Below are positions 53,401-64,000 of a stretch of DNA of 64,000 bases, one piece after another. The first letter of the stretch is position 1, and each line of letters opens with the position of its first letter. Location of the stretch: contig NC_053042.1 in the NCBI RefSeq assembly GCF_003473485.1, positions 10,560,501 through 10,624,500 on the forward strand, in the 5' to 3' direction. A program made the position numbers and the translations under genes. Below the pieces are notes generated by a model that saw nothing but the letters and a program-made list of their open reading frames with translations, made no database searches and was not told the origin of the DNA. Origin of the DNA: Medicago truncatula. Its lineage: Eukaryota; Streptophyta; Magnoliopsida; Fabales; Fabaceae.

Positions 53401-54685
53401 AAAAAGTTAAGTAAAAATGACCCAAATTTGAGATAAGTTAAAGTTTGCCGCTATCAAAATTGTCATAAAGCTTACGCAATGTTTATTTTTATGGAAAAGT
53501 ATTACCACAGAAGGTTATAAGACGAAAGATTCATTTAAATGTCATCCATTCTTTTGTTCACATGTCAAAAAGGAAGTAAAAAAATACTTTTGACAAATTT
53601 GAAAGTAAAGTAGAAAAGAGTTCTGCAAATAAGTAATAATAATTGATTCTTTAAAAAAAATTGTTTTTTTAGGTAGTAATAATAATAATAGTTGAAAACA
53701 CCCTTACTTACTTTATACTATAATATGTATTTTCCCCCTATATAATATGGAAGTATGGTAAAAAATCCCATTTTATATAGGAATACTTATATAACTTATT
53801 AAATATGCAATTCTATTCACCTTGTTTACTAAATCTAGTTAAAAAAGAGAAAGTCTCATATTTTGTTTATTTTCACATTCACTTTCATTATATAATTAAT
53901 TTCATTTCTTAAAATAGAAAACATGACTTAATTTCAAAAATTAACTTTCTTTTCCATAAAAGAAAATATAATTTCATTAACGGCGGTATAAAAAATATAC
54001 TGTAAAAAAAAAAAAAATAGACGACATTTCTATAGAAAAACAATAATTATTACTTCATATCTATTATAAATATATTATAGAATTCTATAAGACATCGTAC
54101 CAAAGAAAAAAAAAGAATCTATAACACTAACACTAACACGTTACTCTAGTAATATCTATATTGTTAAATCAAACGTGTAATTGTAATTTCATATATTTTT
54201 TGAAGCTGTATGTTCACATAATATTTTAATTTTTTAGAAATAATGATTTATTTATTTATTTTTTGGTCAACAATGGTTAGAAATGAAGTGATCGAGATTC
54301 AAACCCTGACTTTTACATATAATATGCAATATTTTTATCAATTAAATTAAATTTAAAGAAATAATGAAAAAAAGTTTATAAATAAAAATAAAACAATAAT
54401 AAAAAAGTTTGGAAGTGTAAATTTGTAGCATTAATTAGAAAAAGATAGACTGAGGTAAAACAAACAAATGACATAAAAGATTGAGAAGTGTAAGAAACAA
54501 AAAAGAGGTACAATATCTAATTTCTTCAATCAAGCCTTCATCAATTCATTGATTCATTCCTTCACCGTTACAATTCACAAATAACAACAAAACAAAAAAA
54601 ACTCTCTTATATATTAAATCTGGTGTTGTTGTAAAGAAAGAATAAAGAAAGTGTAAAATAAGAAGAAAGGAAAGGGTGGTGAGTG
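53401..54685. other. intergenic and probable promoter/5' UTR of the sugar transporter
   Basis: Very AT-rich. The last 200 bp (TTCAATCAAGCCTTCATC, then CTCTCTTATATATTAAATC near 54602) probably contains the promoter and leader of the next gene. No other gene seen. Confidence 0.4.
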
Positions 54686-57600
54686 ATGGAAGAAGGCCTA
54701 GTTTGCCAGTGGAGCGTGGTTAGATCTCTTTTGGCAATTCTTCAATGGTGGGCTTTCAATGTCACTGTCATTATCATGAACAAATGGATCTTTCAGGTTT
54801 CAATTCTTTTCATTTTTTTTAAATCTAATCTATTATTATTATTTACCATTATTTGTTTATTTATTTTTCAAATTTCAATGTTTATGATAAGATCCACTGC
54901 TTAAATCTGTCTTTTGATGGAAGGCGTGTCCGGTGTCTTACATATATCGGTATATGTGATTACATAGAATTATGTCATTTTCTCTGACGTGTCTGATGTC
55001 CGTGTCTGATAATGTCGGTGTCTGACACCGACACATATGATTGCGTTGAACTATGTTTTGTTCTTAAATTATTATCGGTATCTATCAGTGTTCGGTGTCT
55101 GTGTCGTGTTTGGTGTTTGTGCATAGTGTTTTATGATAATTTATTTAGTTGATAGTAGATTTGTTGAATTTGATTTACTCATGTGGTGGTGGCTTTGTAT
55201 CTGGGTTCATTAATGAAATATGATGTTCCTTTTGAGCTACATTGAATGCTTGGTGAAAGTTGTAAGTTTCTTTTGATTATTGTTTAATAAGAAGCATTTT
55301 AAGGGTTATTATGAGTATTCAAATTGCATAATTTAGAAGTTGTAGACCAGGATGTATTTATTTAATGTGTGGATGAGCCGTGAGTTTGGATAAATTATGG
55401 CGGTACTGTGATGTTGTTGAATCTTCAAAAGTGTAGCTTTTGCTAAAGCTACGGTGGCTTAACGTGATTCTGTCAATCTCACCCTCACCGCCAATCTAAA
55501 CATGTACTTCATGTCTCCTCAAAATGAAATGAAGCTATGAAGACACAAGACAAATTAAAATGTCATGCAAAAGCTTTTCAATTAGAGAAGCGTTTGTTTT
55601 TTTGTTCTATGGAGTTTGGCCTTTCTGCGGTCAGGAAAGATCCAAGATCCACCGATATTCTTATTTTGTTATATTCAAGGCTCTGCCGGTAGTATTTGTT
55701 TTATTATGACTTTGACGCGTGGAACAGAGCTTTTAGTTAGTATCTCAAATGATTTTGATCACAGAGATTACTTAGATCTTTATGTTCTTGTTTCATCTGT
55801 GAGGAAAATGGTTTATCAATCTTCATCACTTTCTCCACATGTGTATTTGGTTTCGTTCTTGCTCTTGGCCCCTCAATTTTCATGTGAAGATTTTGTATTG
55901 ATTATAATGGATGTAAACCGCAAAAGCTATTTACCGCAAGGTTGATTCGGCTATGTGGATCAAAAGATGCCATAATAATCTATATTCAATCTTGTCTAGT
56001 ATCAAACCATTTGAATGTAAATAGTTCTTCATGATTTGACTTGTAATTTTCCTAGTCATTGCTTCTACACGTTTTTATCACACCTGCCTCAACTACCTAC
56101 TCCTATTTTGTCTTATGTATCCATTTATTCACCTTAAATTTTAATTTTTTTCTTCTTTGCAGAAATTGGATTTCAAGTTTCCCCTATCGGTATCCTGTAT
56201 CCACTTTATCTGCTCAGCCATTGGAGCATATGTGGTAATTAAAGTGCTGAAGCTTAAACCACTCATATCTGTTGACCCTCAAGATCGCTGGAGAAGAATC
56301 TTTCCTATGTCATTTGTGTTCTGTATTAATATAGTTTTGGGGAATGTGAGCCTACGCTACATACCAGTTTCTTTTATGCAAACAATAAAGTCATTCACTC
56401 CTGCAACAACAGGTAATCTTCTTTAGTTGGTTACCTAGCTACCACCTGCTTTATGTTGTAATTTTAATGACAATTTCATCTGATCTTGGTAAACTTGCAC
56501 AGTTGTTTTGCAGTGGCTAGTATGGAGAAAATATTTTGACTGGCGTATTTGGGCTTCTCTCGTACCCATTGTTGGAGGAATTCTTCTGACATCTATTACA
56601 GAGCTTAGTTTTAACATGTTCGGATTTTGTGCTGCCTTATTTGGCTGTTTGGCTACTTCTACAAAGACTATCCTTGCAGAGGCTCTGTTGCATGGTTACA
56701 AATTTGACAGGTACACAATTTACGCTTTGCCTTTTCTCTGTTGTTTGTATTTGTTGTTTTTTCTTTCTGACGGGTTTCTACCAGATTTAAGGTCAATTCA
56801 ATAGAAATTCAATGAAAAAGTAGACATTTTATTATGAACACACCCTCAGGATCAAGATGATAAGAGGACAATGAATGTGATACACTCTTGGACTAATTGA
56901 GAGTGCCCCAATTCTTACTCACTTTGCAAGAACTCCTTTATTCCCGCCACCGTCTTATTTATTACATCCTGTTAGTTAGTAAGTTAGTTAGTTAGAGCTG
57001 TTAGCCAACAGATATGTCAGTTACATTTCCCCCCTATTCTTTTTTACATACACCATCTTAATTGATGTCACCTATCAATACTCAACCCAAAACTTGCCTT
57101 GTCCTCAGAGGTGAAAATGTGGGTAAACTGTGGATCACATTAGAAGCTGGTTTGCAGGAATTCTCAAATTTGGGCAAAACCAAATGAGGACTTCCAAATT
57201 CCCTGCTTAGTCAAACAATGTCCAGGGATTGTTTCTGTATTTCCCATTGTTCAGAAAGTGCCACTGGCAGTGGCTGAGCTTGATGATCAGTAAGGGCTAC
57301 TTGAACTTGCTAACATAGTACCGAGCAAATTCTGCTGTTGGGTGGCAGCTTATAAGCTTCTTTTACCACCTTGTGTAGGATTTGGAAAGGGCCATAGTAT
57401 CTAGGGGCCAACTTCTCATTCTTTCTTTGTGCATATGATCTCAGCCTGTATGGTCCAGCCTGCTTGCTTGAACAGTTCTGACCAAAACTGGCTGAGAACA
57501 AATCTGTCCTTTTAGTTACAATTGATTTTGGGAGTCCATGTAATCTGACCACTTCAGCGATGAATAGCTTTGCAGAATTAGGATGTGAAAGTGGCTGAAA

Positions 57601-59269
57601 ATGTATGTACTTTGTACCACCCCCACCCCATCTTTTTTTACTGGTTTTGAGCATGCCACAAAGGTACTTTTGGGACAAACACTTTGTTCCTTCACCTGTC
57701 CTATTTCTTACATCCTGTTTGTTAGTAGCATGCGGCAACAATGAAACATGATAATATATGCAACAAATTTTATCTTCTGAATTTTACACAAAAAAATGGG
57801 TGTTGCTGATTTTGTTTCACGGCTCGATAATCTTGAACCAAGTTCCTTATTGTCTCTCCTGATCCGTACCTGTGTGCATATGATAATTTAATATTGCAAA
57901 TTTTCACAAAAACACCTTTCTATAGTGCTTGATGATTTTGCTATATGCTAAGATTAAAGTAGACGGATGTTTATGTAGTCTGGATATGACACAGTTCCAT
58001 TAGCACTTGCATATGAATTGGAGAAATAAGCTCTAAATTAGCAGATACTTTTTATGCAAGAAGTCATAAATCAGGTAGGTTGAAAGTTAGCATGGTTGAT
58101 GTAAACGATTTCAGGCCATCTAGATGTTACCGTAGGATGTAAACTCCAAAAACTTTTGAACTTTATGAACATCTTTTACTAATGTAGGCTGTCTGTACTG
58201 TAACATGTATATGTAAATTTCTGATCAAAATCCACGTAAGTGCTGTGTTTTCAACATTTGTTGCTGTATCTGCTTTTATGCATTAATTAAAAAAAAAACT
58301 CTTGCAACTGTGTATGTGATGATCTTTATCATTACCTTTATTACCCACTTTGTCTTAGCTATGCTATGATCTTTATCATTTCTTTTCTGTTCTGTTCTTA
58401 GCTACGCTAGGTTAGGTTTTGATTTGGCATGATTTTTCTGCAATACATAGACTAATTGTTCTTGTTTTGTATATGCAGCATAAATACAGTTTATCACATG
58501 GCACCTTTTGCAACCTTGATCATGGTGTTTCCTGCTTTGTTACTTGAAGGCAATGGAATCCTTGAGTGGTTCAGTATCCATCCTTATCCTTGGGCGGCCA
58601 TGATCATTATTTTCAGCTCTGGTGTTTTGGCATTCTGCCTTAATTTCTCTATTTTTTATGTGATTCATTCCACCACGGCTGTAACATTTAATGTTGCTGG
58701 AAACCTGAAGGTGAGATCTATCAAGCAGATATAATTCCCCTAAATTATTTGGTCTTACATTCTAATTCTTCATATCTGTCGTCAATTGGTTTATTTCATG
58801 CAATATTTTTCATATTTTCTCATTAAATACCTTGAGAAAGTTGAAACTGTTGCCACATTATCATTATTCCTTTACCATGCACTAATTCTGCCCCACACTT
58901 TCATATACTTTCATCAATTCTACACTTCAAAATTGCATGTAAATCACACACTGATGTGGTGTGTGAATGGCGTGCAACCAACCTGTGATGTCTCAAGTCA
59001 TTTTGCACTTACCAATTAACATAATCATGCTTTTTGTGCAGGTTGCAGTCGCCGTCCTCATTTCTTGGCTGATATTTAGGAATCCAATTTCATATATGAA
59101 TGCGGTTGGATGTGCCATAACTCTTGTTGGATGTACATTCTATGGTTATGTTAGGAACATGATCTCCCAACAACCAGCAGTTCCGGGAACTCCTCGGACA
59201 CCCAGGACGCCTAGGAGTAAGATGGAGTTGCTTCCGCTTGTAAATGATAAATTAGATGACAAGGTCTAA
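54686..59269 (+). CDS. UDP-GALT1: Golgi nucleotide-sugar transporter, UDP-galactose transporter 1 type (NST/TPT family)
   Basis: Membrane antiporter of the drug/metabolite superfamily, related to the plastid triose-phosphate translocators. The closest recalled relatives are Arabidopsis At1g77610 (UDP-GalT1) and GONST5 (At1g21870), which import UDP-galactose (and related sugars) into the Golgi. Exons: 54686-54796, 56163-56412, 56503-56710, 58479-58710 and 59042-59269; 342 aa. The start MEEGLVCQWSVVRSLLAILQ is family-typical. Key stretches are NVTVIIMNKWIFQKLDFKFP, LGNVSLRYIPVSFMQTIKSF, WRKYFDWRIWASLVPIVGG, FYVIHSTTAVTFNVAGNLKV and FRNPISYMNAVGCAITLVGC, about ten hydrophobic helices. The cytosolic tail has a PGTPRTPRTPRSKMELLPLV repeat and ends DDKV. 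Intron 3 (1.77 kb) contains a gypsy fossil. A leaky in-frame GTG precedes the ATG; the ATG is chosen. Confidence 0.95.
54920..55130. repeat. degenerate TGTCGGTGTC repeats in transporter intron 1
   Basis: Several imperfect copies of GTGTC(T/C)G and a GTGTCTGACACCGACAC palindrome around 55018. This is a common legume intronic repeat; no coding content. Confidence 0.45.
56800..57760 (-). mobile_element. Ty3/gypsy fossil in transporter intron 3
   Basis: On the minus strand, integrase-like sequence (FIAEVVRLHGLPKSIVTKR) and the chromo-proximal end (EKLAPRYYGPFQILHKV) lie within 57310-57741. After them come a polypurine tract AATAGGGGGGAAATG (about 57028-57042) and an LTR-like segment down to about 56805. 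Most of gag and pol is missing. A short LTR-like echo near 57690-57730 hints at the other end. Old, deleted copy; opposite strand to the host gene. Confidence 0.6.
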
Positions 59270-60803
59270 TTGGTTTAGTTACTAGTGAAGTTTCTGTTGT
59301 TTGAAATTACAGTAATAGCTAAAGGTAAAAATATAAAAGTGACTTTGATTGGATTATTTATCCTGTTAGATTTTCCTCAGTTTCTAATACACAGTTCTTT
59401 TTTGAGCCCATGTTGGCTTGATTTCAACATGATTGTTATCTCCCCATTTTTCCATTTTATTTGGAGATATGATCACAACCTACATTACATGTGATGATAG
59501 CTAATGGTTATTATGTATTTATGTAAGTTAAATTAATTGAAAAAAATAGATATATATTTAATGGACAAAGCTAACAATGAATGGAGTTAATAAGTTACAA
59601 CATCCTTTTTTTTTTGGTTGATCAAAACAATCATTTTATTTATGAGCTGAATTACATATCTAACATAACTTAAACTCTTTTTTAATGACAAATGTTAATT
59701 GTTAGATTAATATTACTTCTTCGTCCGGGTTTGAAATCAGGATCTCAAACTCCTTAACAATTATCTCAAATCAGTTGAAATCCCCAACCCTCTAACATAA
59801 ATTAACTTGTTTGCTATGCAACATGAATAACGTGACTCACCAGAGTGTTTTCTAAATAAAATTTAGATGTATAATTTTTCAACTATTAAACCAACAATTT
59901 TGTTGTTGAACTTCCACTCTCTTCTTATTTCTCTCCCCCTTATTATAGGTCACTACTCACAACCCACAATCATGTTTTATCAATTAATATTTTTGCTTAA
60001 TTACAATTTTGAATTTTCTGTTTTCACTCACTCACGAATTTGCTCCCTCCATTTTTTAGTTCAGTTTTGGTCCATTTATTATATTTTTGGACTAAAAAAA
60101 CCATAAAAACTTCAAAAATTTAAAAGAGAGATAAAAATTGAGTGATTTTAAAATGAGGGGATCAATTCCGCAAGTGAATGAAAATAAGGAATCAAAAGTG
60201 TAATTAAGCTACACATTTACATACTTGTAGAATTAAATTGATGCCACCTAGTCATTTCATTAGTGGAAGGGGCATTGTAGTTAGAATCCATGGTACTACA
60301 TATTATTTGTGTTAATTAATCTTCCCATTTGTTCCCAGTGGAGGAGTATCTTATTCCTAATCCTGACTAGCAACTAAAGATCTAAGCCTGTAGCCAGAAG
60401 TTCTTCTGCCACCTTGGTGTGCTCCTCACTCCTATTTTGCATTTAGCTGAGGAGAGAGGAAGGCTTCTTTTGGCTCATCATGAGTTTTGACATTTTCAAT
60501 GTCAATTTTTGAAAAATATTTTTAGGGAAGAATCAGATTCACTTAGAAAAATACATTTTACTACTCATGCTACGGTTGCAAACTATCAACTGCTATCAAC
60601 ACACAAGACCTGAAGCATAGGTTTGGTGGGTTAAACCAAGCACATATGTGTATATCTTGGTCTCTTTCTTTGGAAGCAAAGCTTCAAGGAATGTTTAATC
60701 TTCTAACTTTGAGATATTTGAAGAAATCTAAAATGATTTTGAACATTCCAAATAGAGGTGTATGGATGAGTGAATAGGGGAAGTGAGTGAGTGTTCCACT
60801 AAT
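59270..60803. other. 3' flank and intergenic spacer
   Basis: Probable 3' UTR of the transporter, then AT-rich spacer with no recognised gene. Confidence 0.4.
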
Positions 60804-60814
60804 GCCCCACATCG
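60804..60814 (+). promoter_or_regulatory. USE of the U5 snRNA gene
   Basis: GCCCCACATCG differs by one or two bases from the plant snRNA upstream sequence element (RTCCCACATCG). It lies about 33 bp before the TATA box, the spacing that specifies RNA polymerase II. Confidence 0.8.
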
Positions 60815-60846
60815 ACTAATACATCAACTTAACTAAGCTGCTCACA

Positions 60847-60854
60847 TATAAAAT
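60847..60854 (+). promoter_or_regulatory. TATA box of the U5 snRNA gene
   Basis: CACATATAAAATG, about 32-38 bp before the likely RNA start, placed as in plant Pol II snRNA promoters. Confidence 0.75.
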
Positions 60855-60884
60855 GAAAGGACATCTAACAGTTATAAAGCACGG

Positions 60885-60994
60885 AGCCGTGTGATGATCA
60901 CATAGCGAACTATTCTTTCGCCTTTTACTAAAGAATACCGTGTGAGCGTTACAATTAGCGGCATACGCTAGTTTTTGGAAGAGTTCGGGCTCTG
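60885..60994 (+). ncRNA. U5: U5 spliceosomal snRNA
   Basis: U5 is the snRNA that holds exon ends during both splicing steps. The invariant loop I sequence CGCCTTTTACT (60919-60929) is closed by the stem TATTCTTT / AAAGAATA. The 5' part AGCCGTGTGATG, then CACATAGCGAAC, matches plant U5. A Sm-binding site AGTTTTTGG (60970-60978) is followed by a short 3' stem-loop around TTCGGG. Upstream USE and TATA and a downstream 3' box complete a normal, probably active gene. The exact 5' end could be a few bases earlier (60879). Confidence 0.92.
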
Positions 60995-61008
60995 CAATAT
61001 TAGTTCAA
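60995..61008 (+). terminator. 3' box of the U5 snRNA gene
   Basis: CAATATTAGTTCAA fits the plant snRNA 3'-end signal CA(N)3-10AGTNNAA and begins right where the RNA is expected to end. Confidence 0.75.
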
Positions 61009-61618
61009 ATTTTATTCAATGTTTTCTTACTATCTAGAAAACAATATTAGTTCTCTTTTGTTATTAGGAGGTGGGATCATCCACACAACTTTCATTATTT
61101 TCACAATTGAGAAAGTATAACTCATTGTTTTCTCGTTTGGCTGATTAAGTAATCCTCACTTTAATGTTGGTTCTCTCGTTTTAGTTTTCCAACCATTGGG
61201 TGATGATTATTAGATTTTTGCTGTTTCCTATGGAAGGTTTTATTAGATCTCTTAATTTTTATTTGGGTTAATTTTTTACAGAGACTAAAAAATGTTGACA
61301 AATTTTTTTACAAGGACTAAAAAGTGCGATTTTATTTTATAGAAACTAAAAATTAAATTCTGAATATTTATAAGGACCATTTACCTGATTAATCAATTTT
61401 ATCCTCTCGGATTTGTTAGACTCAGACACGTTTAATATAACATTTGTTACATCTCTTTATTTATTCAAACCAAGTAAACTTATGCCATTGCAAAGAAAAT
61501 TCAGAATAAATTCAAGAGGATAATGTCAGAATATTGATTTTATGGCTATCCAAGAAATGGAACTGGAGCTGATTACAAATAATTTATGTTTTAATTTATG
61601 GTGGAGTTAAGATTGAGA
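61009..61618. other. intergenic, nothing recognised
   Basis: A low-complexity stretch at 61275-61400 (CAGAGACTAAAAAATG, then ACAAGGACTAAAAAGTG) is a common degenerate repeat. No gene. Confidence 0.4.
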
Positions 61619-62640
61619 GTGGGCTTATCTTCCGTTTGAAGGTAATGATGGTGGTAAATTCAAATTTTTTGTTCTCTTTTGTTGGTGTTTGTTTGGAACG
61701 GGGAACCTTGAAAAGGAGATGTTTTATTGTTAATGTGTATTCGAAATGTGATCTAGTGGCTAAAGAGAGGTTTTGGGAGAGTCTTTTGATGGTCAAAAGA
61801 GGTCTTGATGATGGAGCTTGATGTTTTTTAGGTGATTTTAACGCCGTTTATAGGAGGGAAGATAGAAGGGGGTGAATGTGGAGGCTTCGTCGGGTCAAAT
61901 GGTTGAGATGAATCTTTTCAATCAATTTTTGATGGAGGTACACTTGGAGGATGTTAATCCTTTGGGACAAAAATTTACTTGGTACCGTTCAAATGGTGTG
62001 GCCATGAGTATGATTGATCGAGTGCTTATAACAGAAGAATGCTTGAATGTGTGGGGAGTTTGTACGTTATGGGCCTTACCTAGAGATGTCTCAGATCATT
62101 ATTCTTTGGTTCTTAAAGTTGGTAGCCCGGATTGGGGGTCAATTTTTTTTTTATTTAATAATTATTGGATCCAAAATAGGAACTAGTTTTCTGAATTATC
62201 CTTGGTTGAGGAATACTTCTCTTCGTATGTTGTTTCCACGGTTATACTCTATCTCAAATCAAAAAGAAGCAAAGGTGAGGGAGTTGTGGGAGGGGAATGA
62301 GAGTACCCAAATGTGGTCACTTATGTGGCGTAGAAACATTTTCTTGTGGGAAGTTGATATTTTAACATTTCTTATGGATGTTTTGGAAGACAAGGGAGGG
62401 AGAAGACACGTGGTTTTGGAATGCGGAGGAGGATGGTATTTTTTCGGTAAAATCGGCATATATTTTTTCGTTTAAGTTGCTGGCTTCGAATGTGCTTTTG
62501 ATTAATTCGGAAGAGGTGGTGTTTGGATCTAGTGTTGTTTGGCTCCTTTGAAGGTTGTGGCGTTCTCTTCGAGACTTCTCCTCGACCGTTTATCAACTAA
62601 ATCAAATTTGGCAAGGATAAATGTTTTGTTGCCAGATGAT
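61619..62640 (+). mobile_element. LINE remnant, endonuclease joined to the region before zf-RVT
   Basis: 61636-61820 encodes VCLERGTLKRRCFIVNVYSK, and 61872-62186 encodes MVEMNLFNQFLMEVHLEDVN followed by GQKFTWYRSNGVAMSMIDRV and ALPRDVSDHYSL. Both belong to the APE-type endonuclease. 62220-62640 jumps to LFPRLYSISNQKEAKVRELW and then LLLDRL-type zf-RVT sequence, so the whole catalytic RT is deleted. Frames are broken. Confidence 0.75.
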
Positions 62641-62724
62641 TCTAATAATATCTAATAATTTATACAATGAATATTTTATATTCTAATAAAATATATATAT
62701 AGAAAGAAGAAAAACAAAATCAAA

Positions 62725-63000
62725 AGTTTGCGACGGTTTGAACCGTTGCTATAAAGTCTTATAGGGGTGGTTAAGAACTGCTGAATTACCCCTTCAAACA
62801 TAAAAAAAAAAAAAATAATCGCCTATTTTGCGACAGTTATAAACCGTCAGAAAACATATAAGGGCAGTTTATAATCGTTGCAATATCCTTTGTGATAAAT
62901 TTAACGACAATTGATCGAGCTGTCACCAAATGATATGCGACACACATATCCTTGACAGTTGAGTAGCCGTCACAAATCCTCTTTTTAACCGTCGCAATGA
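62725..63000. repeat. cluster of CGACGGTT-type inverted motifs
   Basis: TTTGCGACGGTTTGAACCGTTGC, TTTTGCGACAGTTATAAACCGTCAG and AACCGTCGCAATG are related palindromic motifs at 62728, 62828 and 62987. Such arrays are typical of the subterminal regions of CACTA (En/Spm) transposons or related MITEs. No terminal CACTA was found. Confidence 0.4.
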
Positions 63001-63300
63001 ACATTTTTTTCTTTTCTCTTCACGTTAATTGCATTACACTGCTCTTTAGGATTATGCTTGGTGTTGGCAGTGAGTGTTCCCTTATGATTACTAGCCAATT
63101 GTTTAACAAGCTGGCCCATCTCAACTTCAAGATTTTTAATCGAAGCATCAATATTCTTTTGATTAATGATGGATACCTCCATAAATTGTTTAAGTGTTTC
63201 TTCATGCTGCTGAATTTTGTCTTCTTGAGGATTTTGCTGGAATAATTAGGGTTGTTAACCCTTTCATAGTTGTTTTTATATTGATTCTCACTTGGATACT
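62985..63300 (-). mobile_element. Ty3/gypsy (Athila-like) gag fossil
   Basis: On the minus strand, a stretch reading ASIKNLEVEMGQLVKQLASN, then TANTKHNPKEQCNAI matches the linker after gag in Athila/Tat-type elements (xxLExQxGQLAxxL, PGxTxxNPKxxCxAI). Short broken fragment. Confidence 0.55.
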
Positions 63301-63439
63301 CACTTTTTTCTTTAATTATACATCTTTATATAAAAAAAAATACAAGTTACTCAATAAATAGAATATTTAGATTTCATACATAACACTTTATTTTTAAATA
63401 CAAATCCTTGTATTGATAAGCAATAGCATCTCAATAGTC

Positions 63440-64000
63440 TTAGATGGAAGTTCTATGACATGCCATGTTCAATGGAATGGGAGGATCTGAGAAAGCCCCA
63501 GTAGAAATTTGATCAAAGATAAATTTGTTAGCTGCTTCAGTGTAGTGAATTCCATCCCAAACTACTCTTTTAGGTCGATTTTCACAAGGAACTACTAATA
63601 TTTGAGATCCATTGACCTCTATAGTTTGTCCACATCCTACAGTAGTGCTGTAGTTGTACTCCCCTCCAAAACCACAACATGTAACCAGTGGCTGCTCAAA
63701 CCCTAGACACATATAAATGGTTCACTCAAGTACTTAGTGACAAACATCAAATTTATAATTTATAAATAGTTTTAAAGTGGTCATTATTAAAATCACTTTG
63801 ATTAATAATTTCTATTTTTTCAAAAATAAATTAAAATAATGGAATCAAGAATGTGATTATTTTAATTTTGCTTACCATATTTTGCAGAGTTACTAAAAAG
63901 AGAGTATTTGACTGAGTAGATATCTACATATGTGATTGCAGCTTGAGGAAGTTCCTCACGAAGTTGGTCCAAAGCTTCCTTCAACTTTAGGTTAAAATGT
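63440..64000 (-). CDS. GDSL esterase/lipase, 3' end on the minus strand
   Basis: Sixth ENOD8/Hev b 13-type esterase of the window, transcribed leftward and cut by the right edge. Exon 4 (partial) is 64000-63876 and ends in a GTAAG donor; the last exon is 63702-63440. The peptide includes [39 protein letters not shown], then EQPLVTCCGFGGEYNYS and block [15 protein letters not shown] with Asp and His, ending PLNMACHRTSI. It shares the NMACHR end with the partial gene at 1-677. Frame open; no sign of decay in the visible part. Confidence 0.9.

Overview
The window is nuclear DNA of a legume, most likely Medicago truncatula or a close relative. It is AT-rich, with spliced plant genes, GT-AG introns and a dense load of LINEs, MITEs and LTR-element remains. 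The main clue to the organism is a tandem cluster of GDSL esterases. The best preserved copy (25798-27813) agrees with the early nodulin ENOD8 as I remember it. No database search was possible, so names rest on recalled family sequences and on exon models that join in frame.

Layout. (1) 1-28 kb, plus strand: the 3' end of one GDSL esterase (1-677), then four complete five-exon ENOD8-type genes (1970-4902, 14910-19334, 20522-22414, 25798-27813). The gaps hold LINE fragments, Stowaway-like MITEs, a 90-bp-arm inverted repeat, a pararetrovirus-like fossil, a stray copy of a LACS9 intron/exon piece, and a duplicated LINE tail flanking an LTR-like end. (2) 28-30.4 kb: a LINE 3' end carrying two MITEs. 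(3) 30.6-37.5 kb, minus: an 11-exon long-chain acyl-CoA synthetase, LACS9-like, 696 aa. (4) 41.4-49.6 kb, minus: a 10-exon SGTA-type TPR co-chaperone of 482 aa with a 174-bp tandem duplication in its last exon; its introns hold a SINE and a copia fossil. (5) 49.8-53.4 kb: two LINE remnants, one split by a MULE-type MITE. (6) 54.7-59.3 kb, plus: a 5-exon Golgi nucleotide-sugar transporter (UDP-galactose transporter 1 type, 342 aa), with a gypsy fossil in its third intron. (7) 60.8-61.0 kb: a U5 snRNA gene with USE, TATA box, Sm site and 3' box. (8) 61.6-64 kb: LINE and gypsy-gag fossils, then a sixth GDSL esterase on the minus strand that runs off the window.

Functionally, the esterases look like a local expansion with one nodule-type member. 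LACS9 (lipid activation at the plastid envelope), the co-chaperone and the sugar transporter are housekeeping neighbours. LACS9 and the UDP-Gal transporter are also near neighbours on Arabidopsis chromosome 1 (At1g77590 and At1g77610 as recalled), so this part is probably conserved and the esterase cluster sits beside it.
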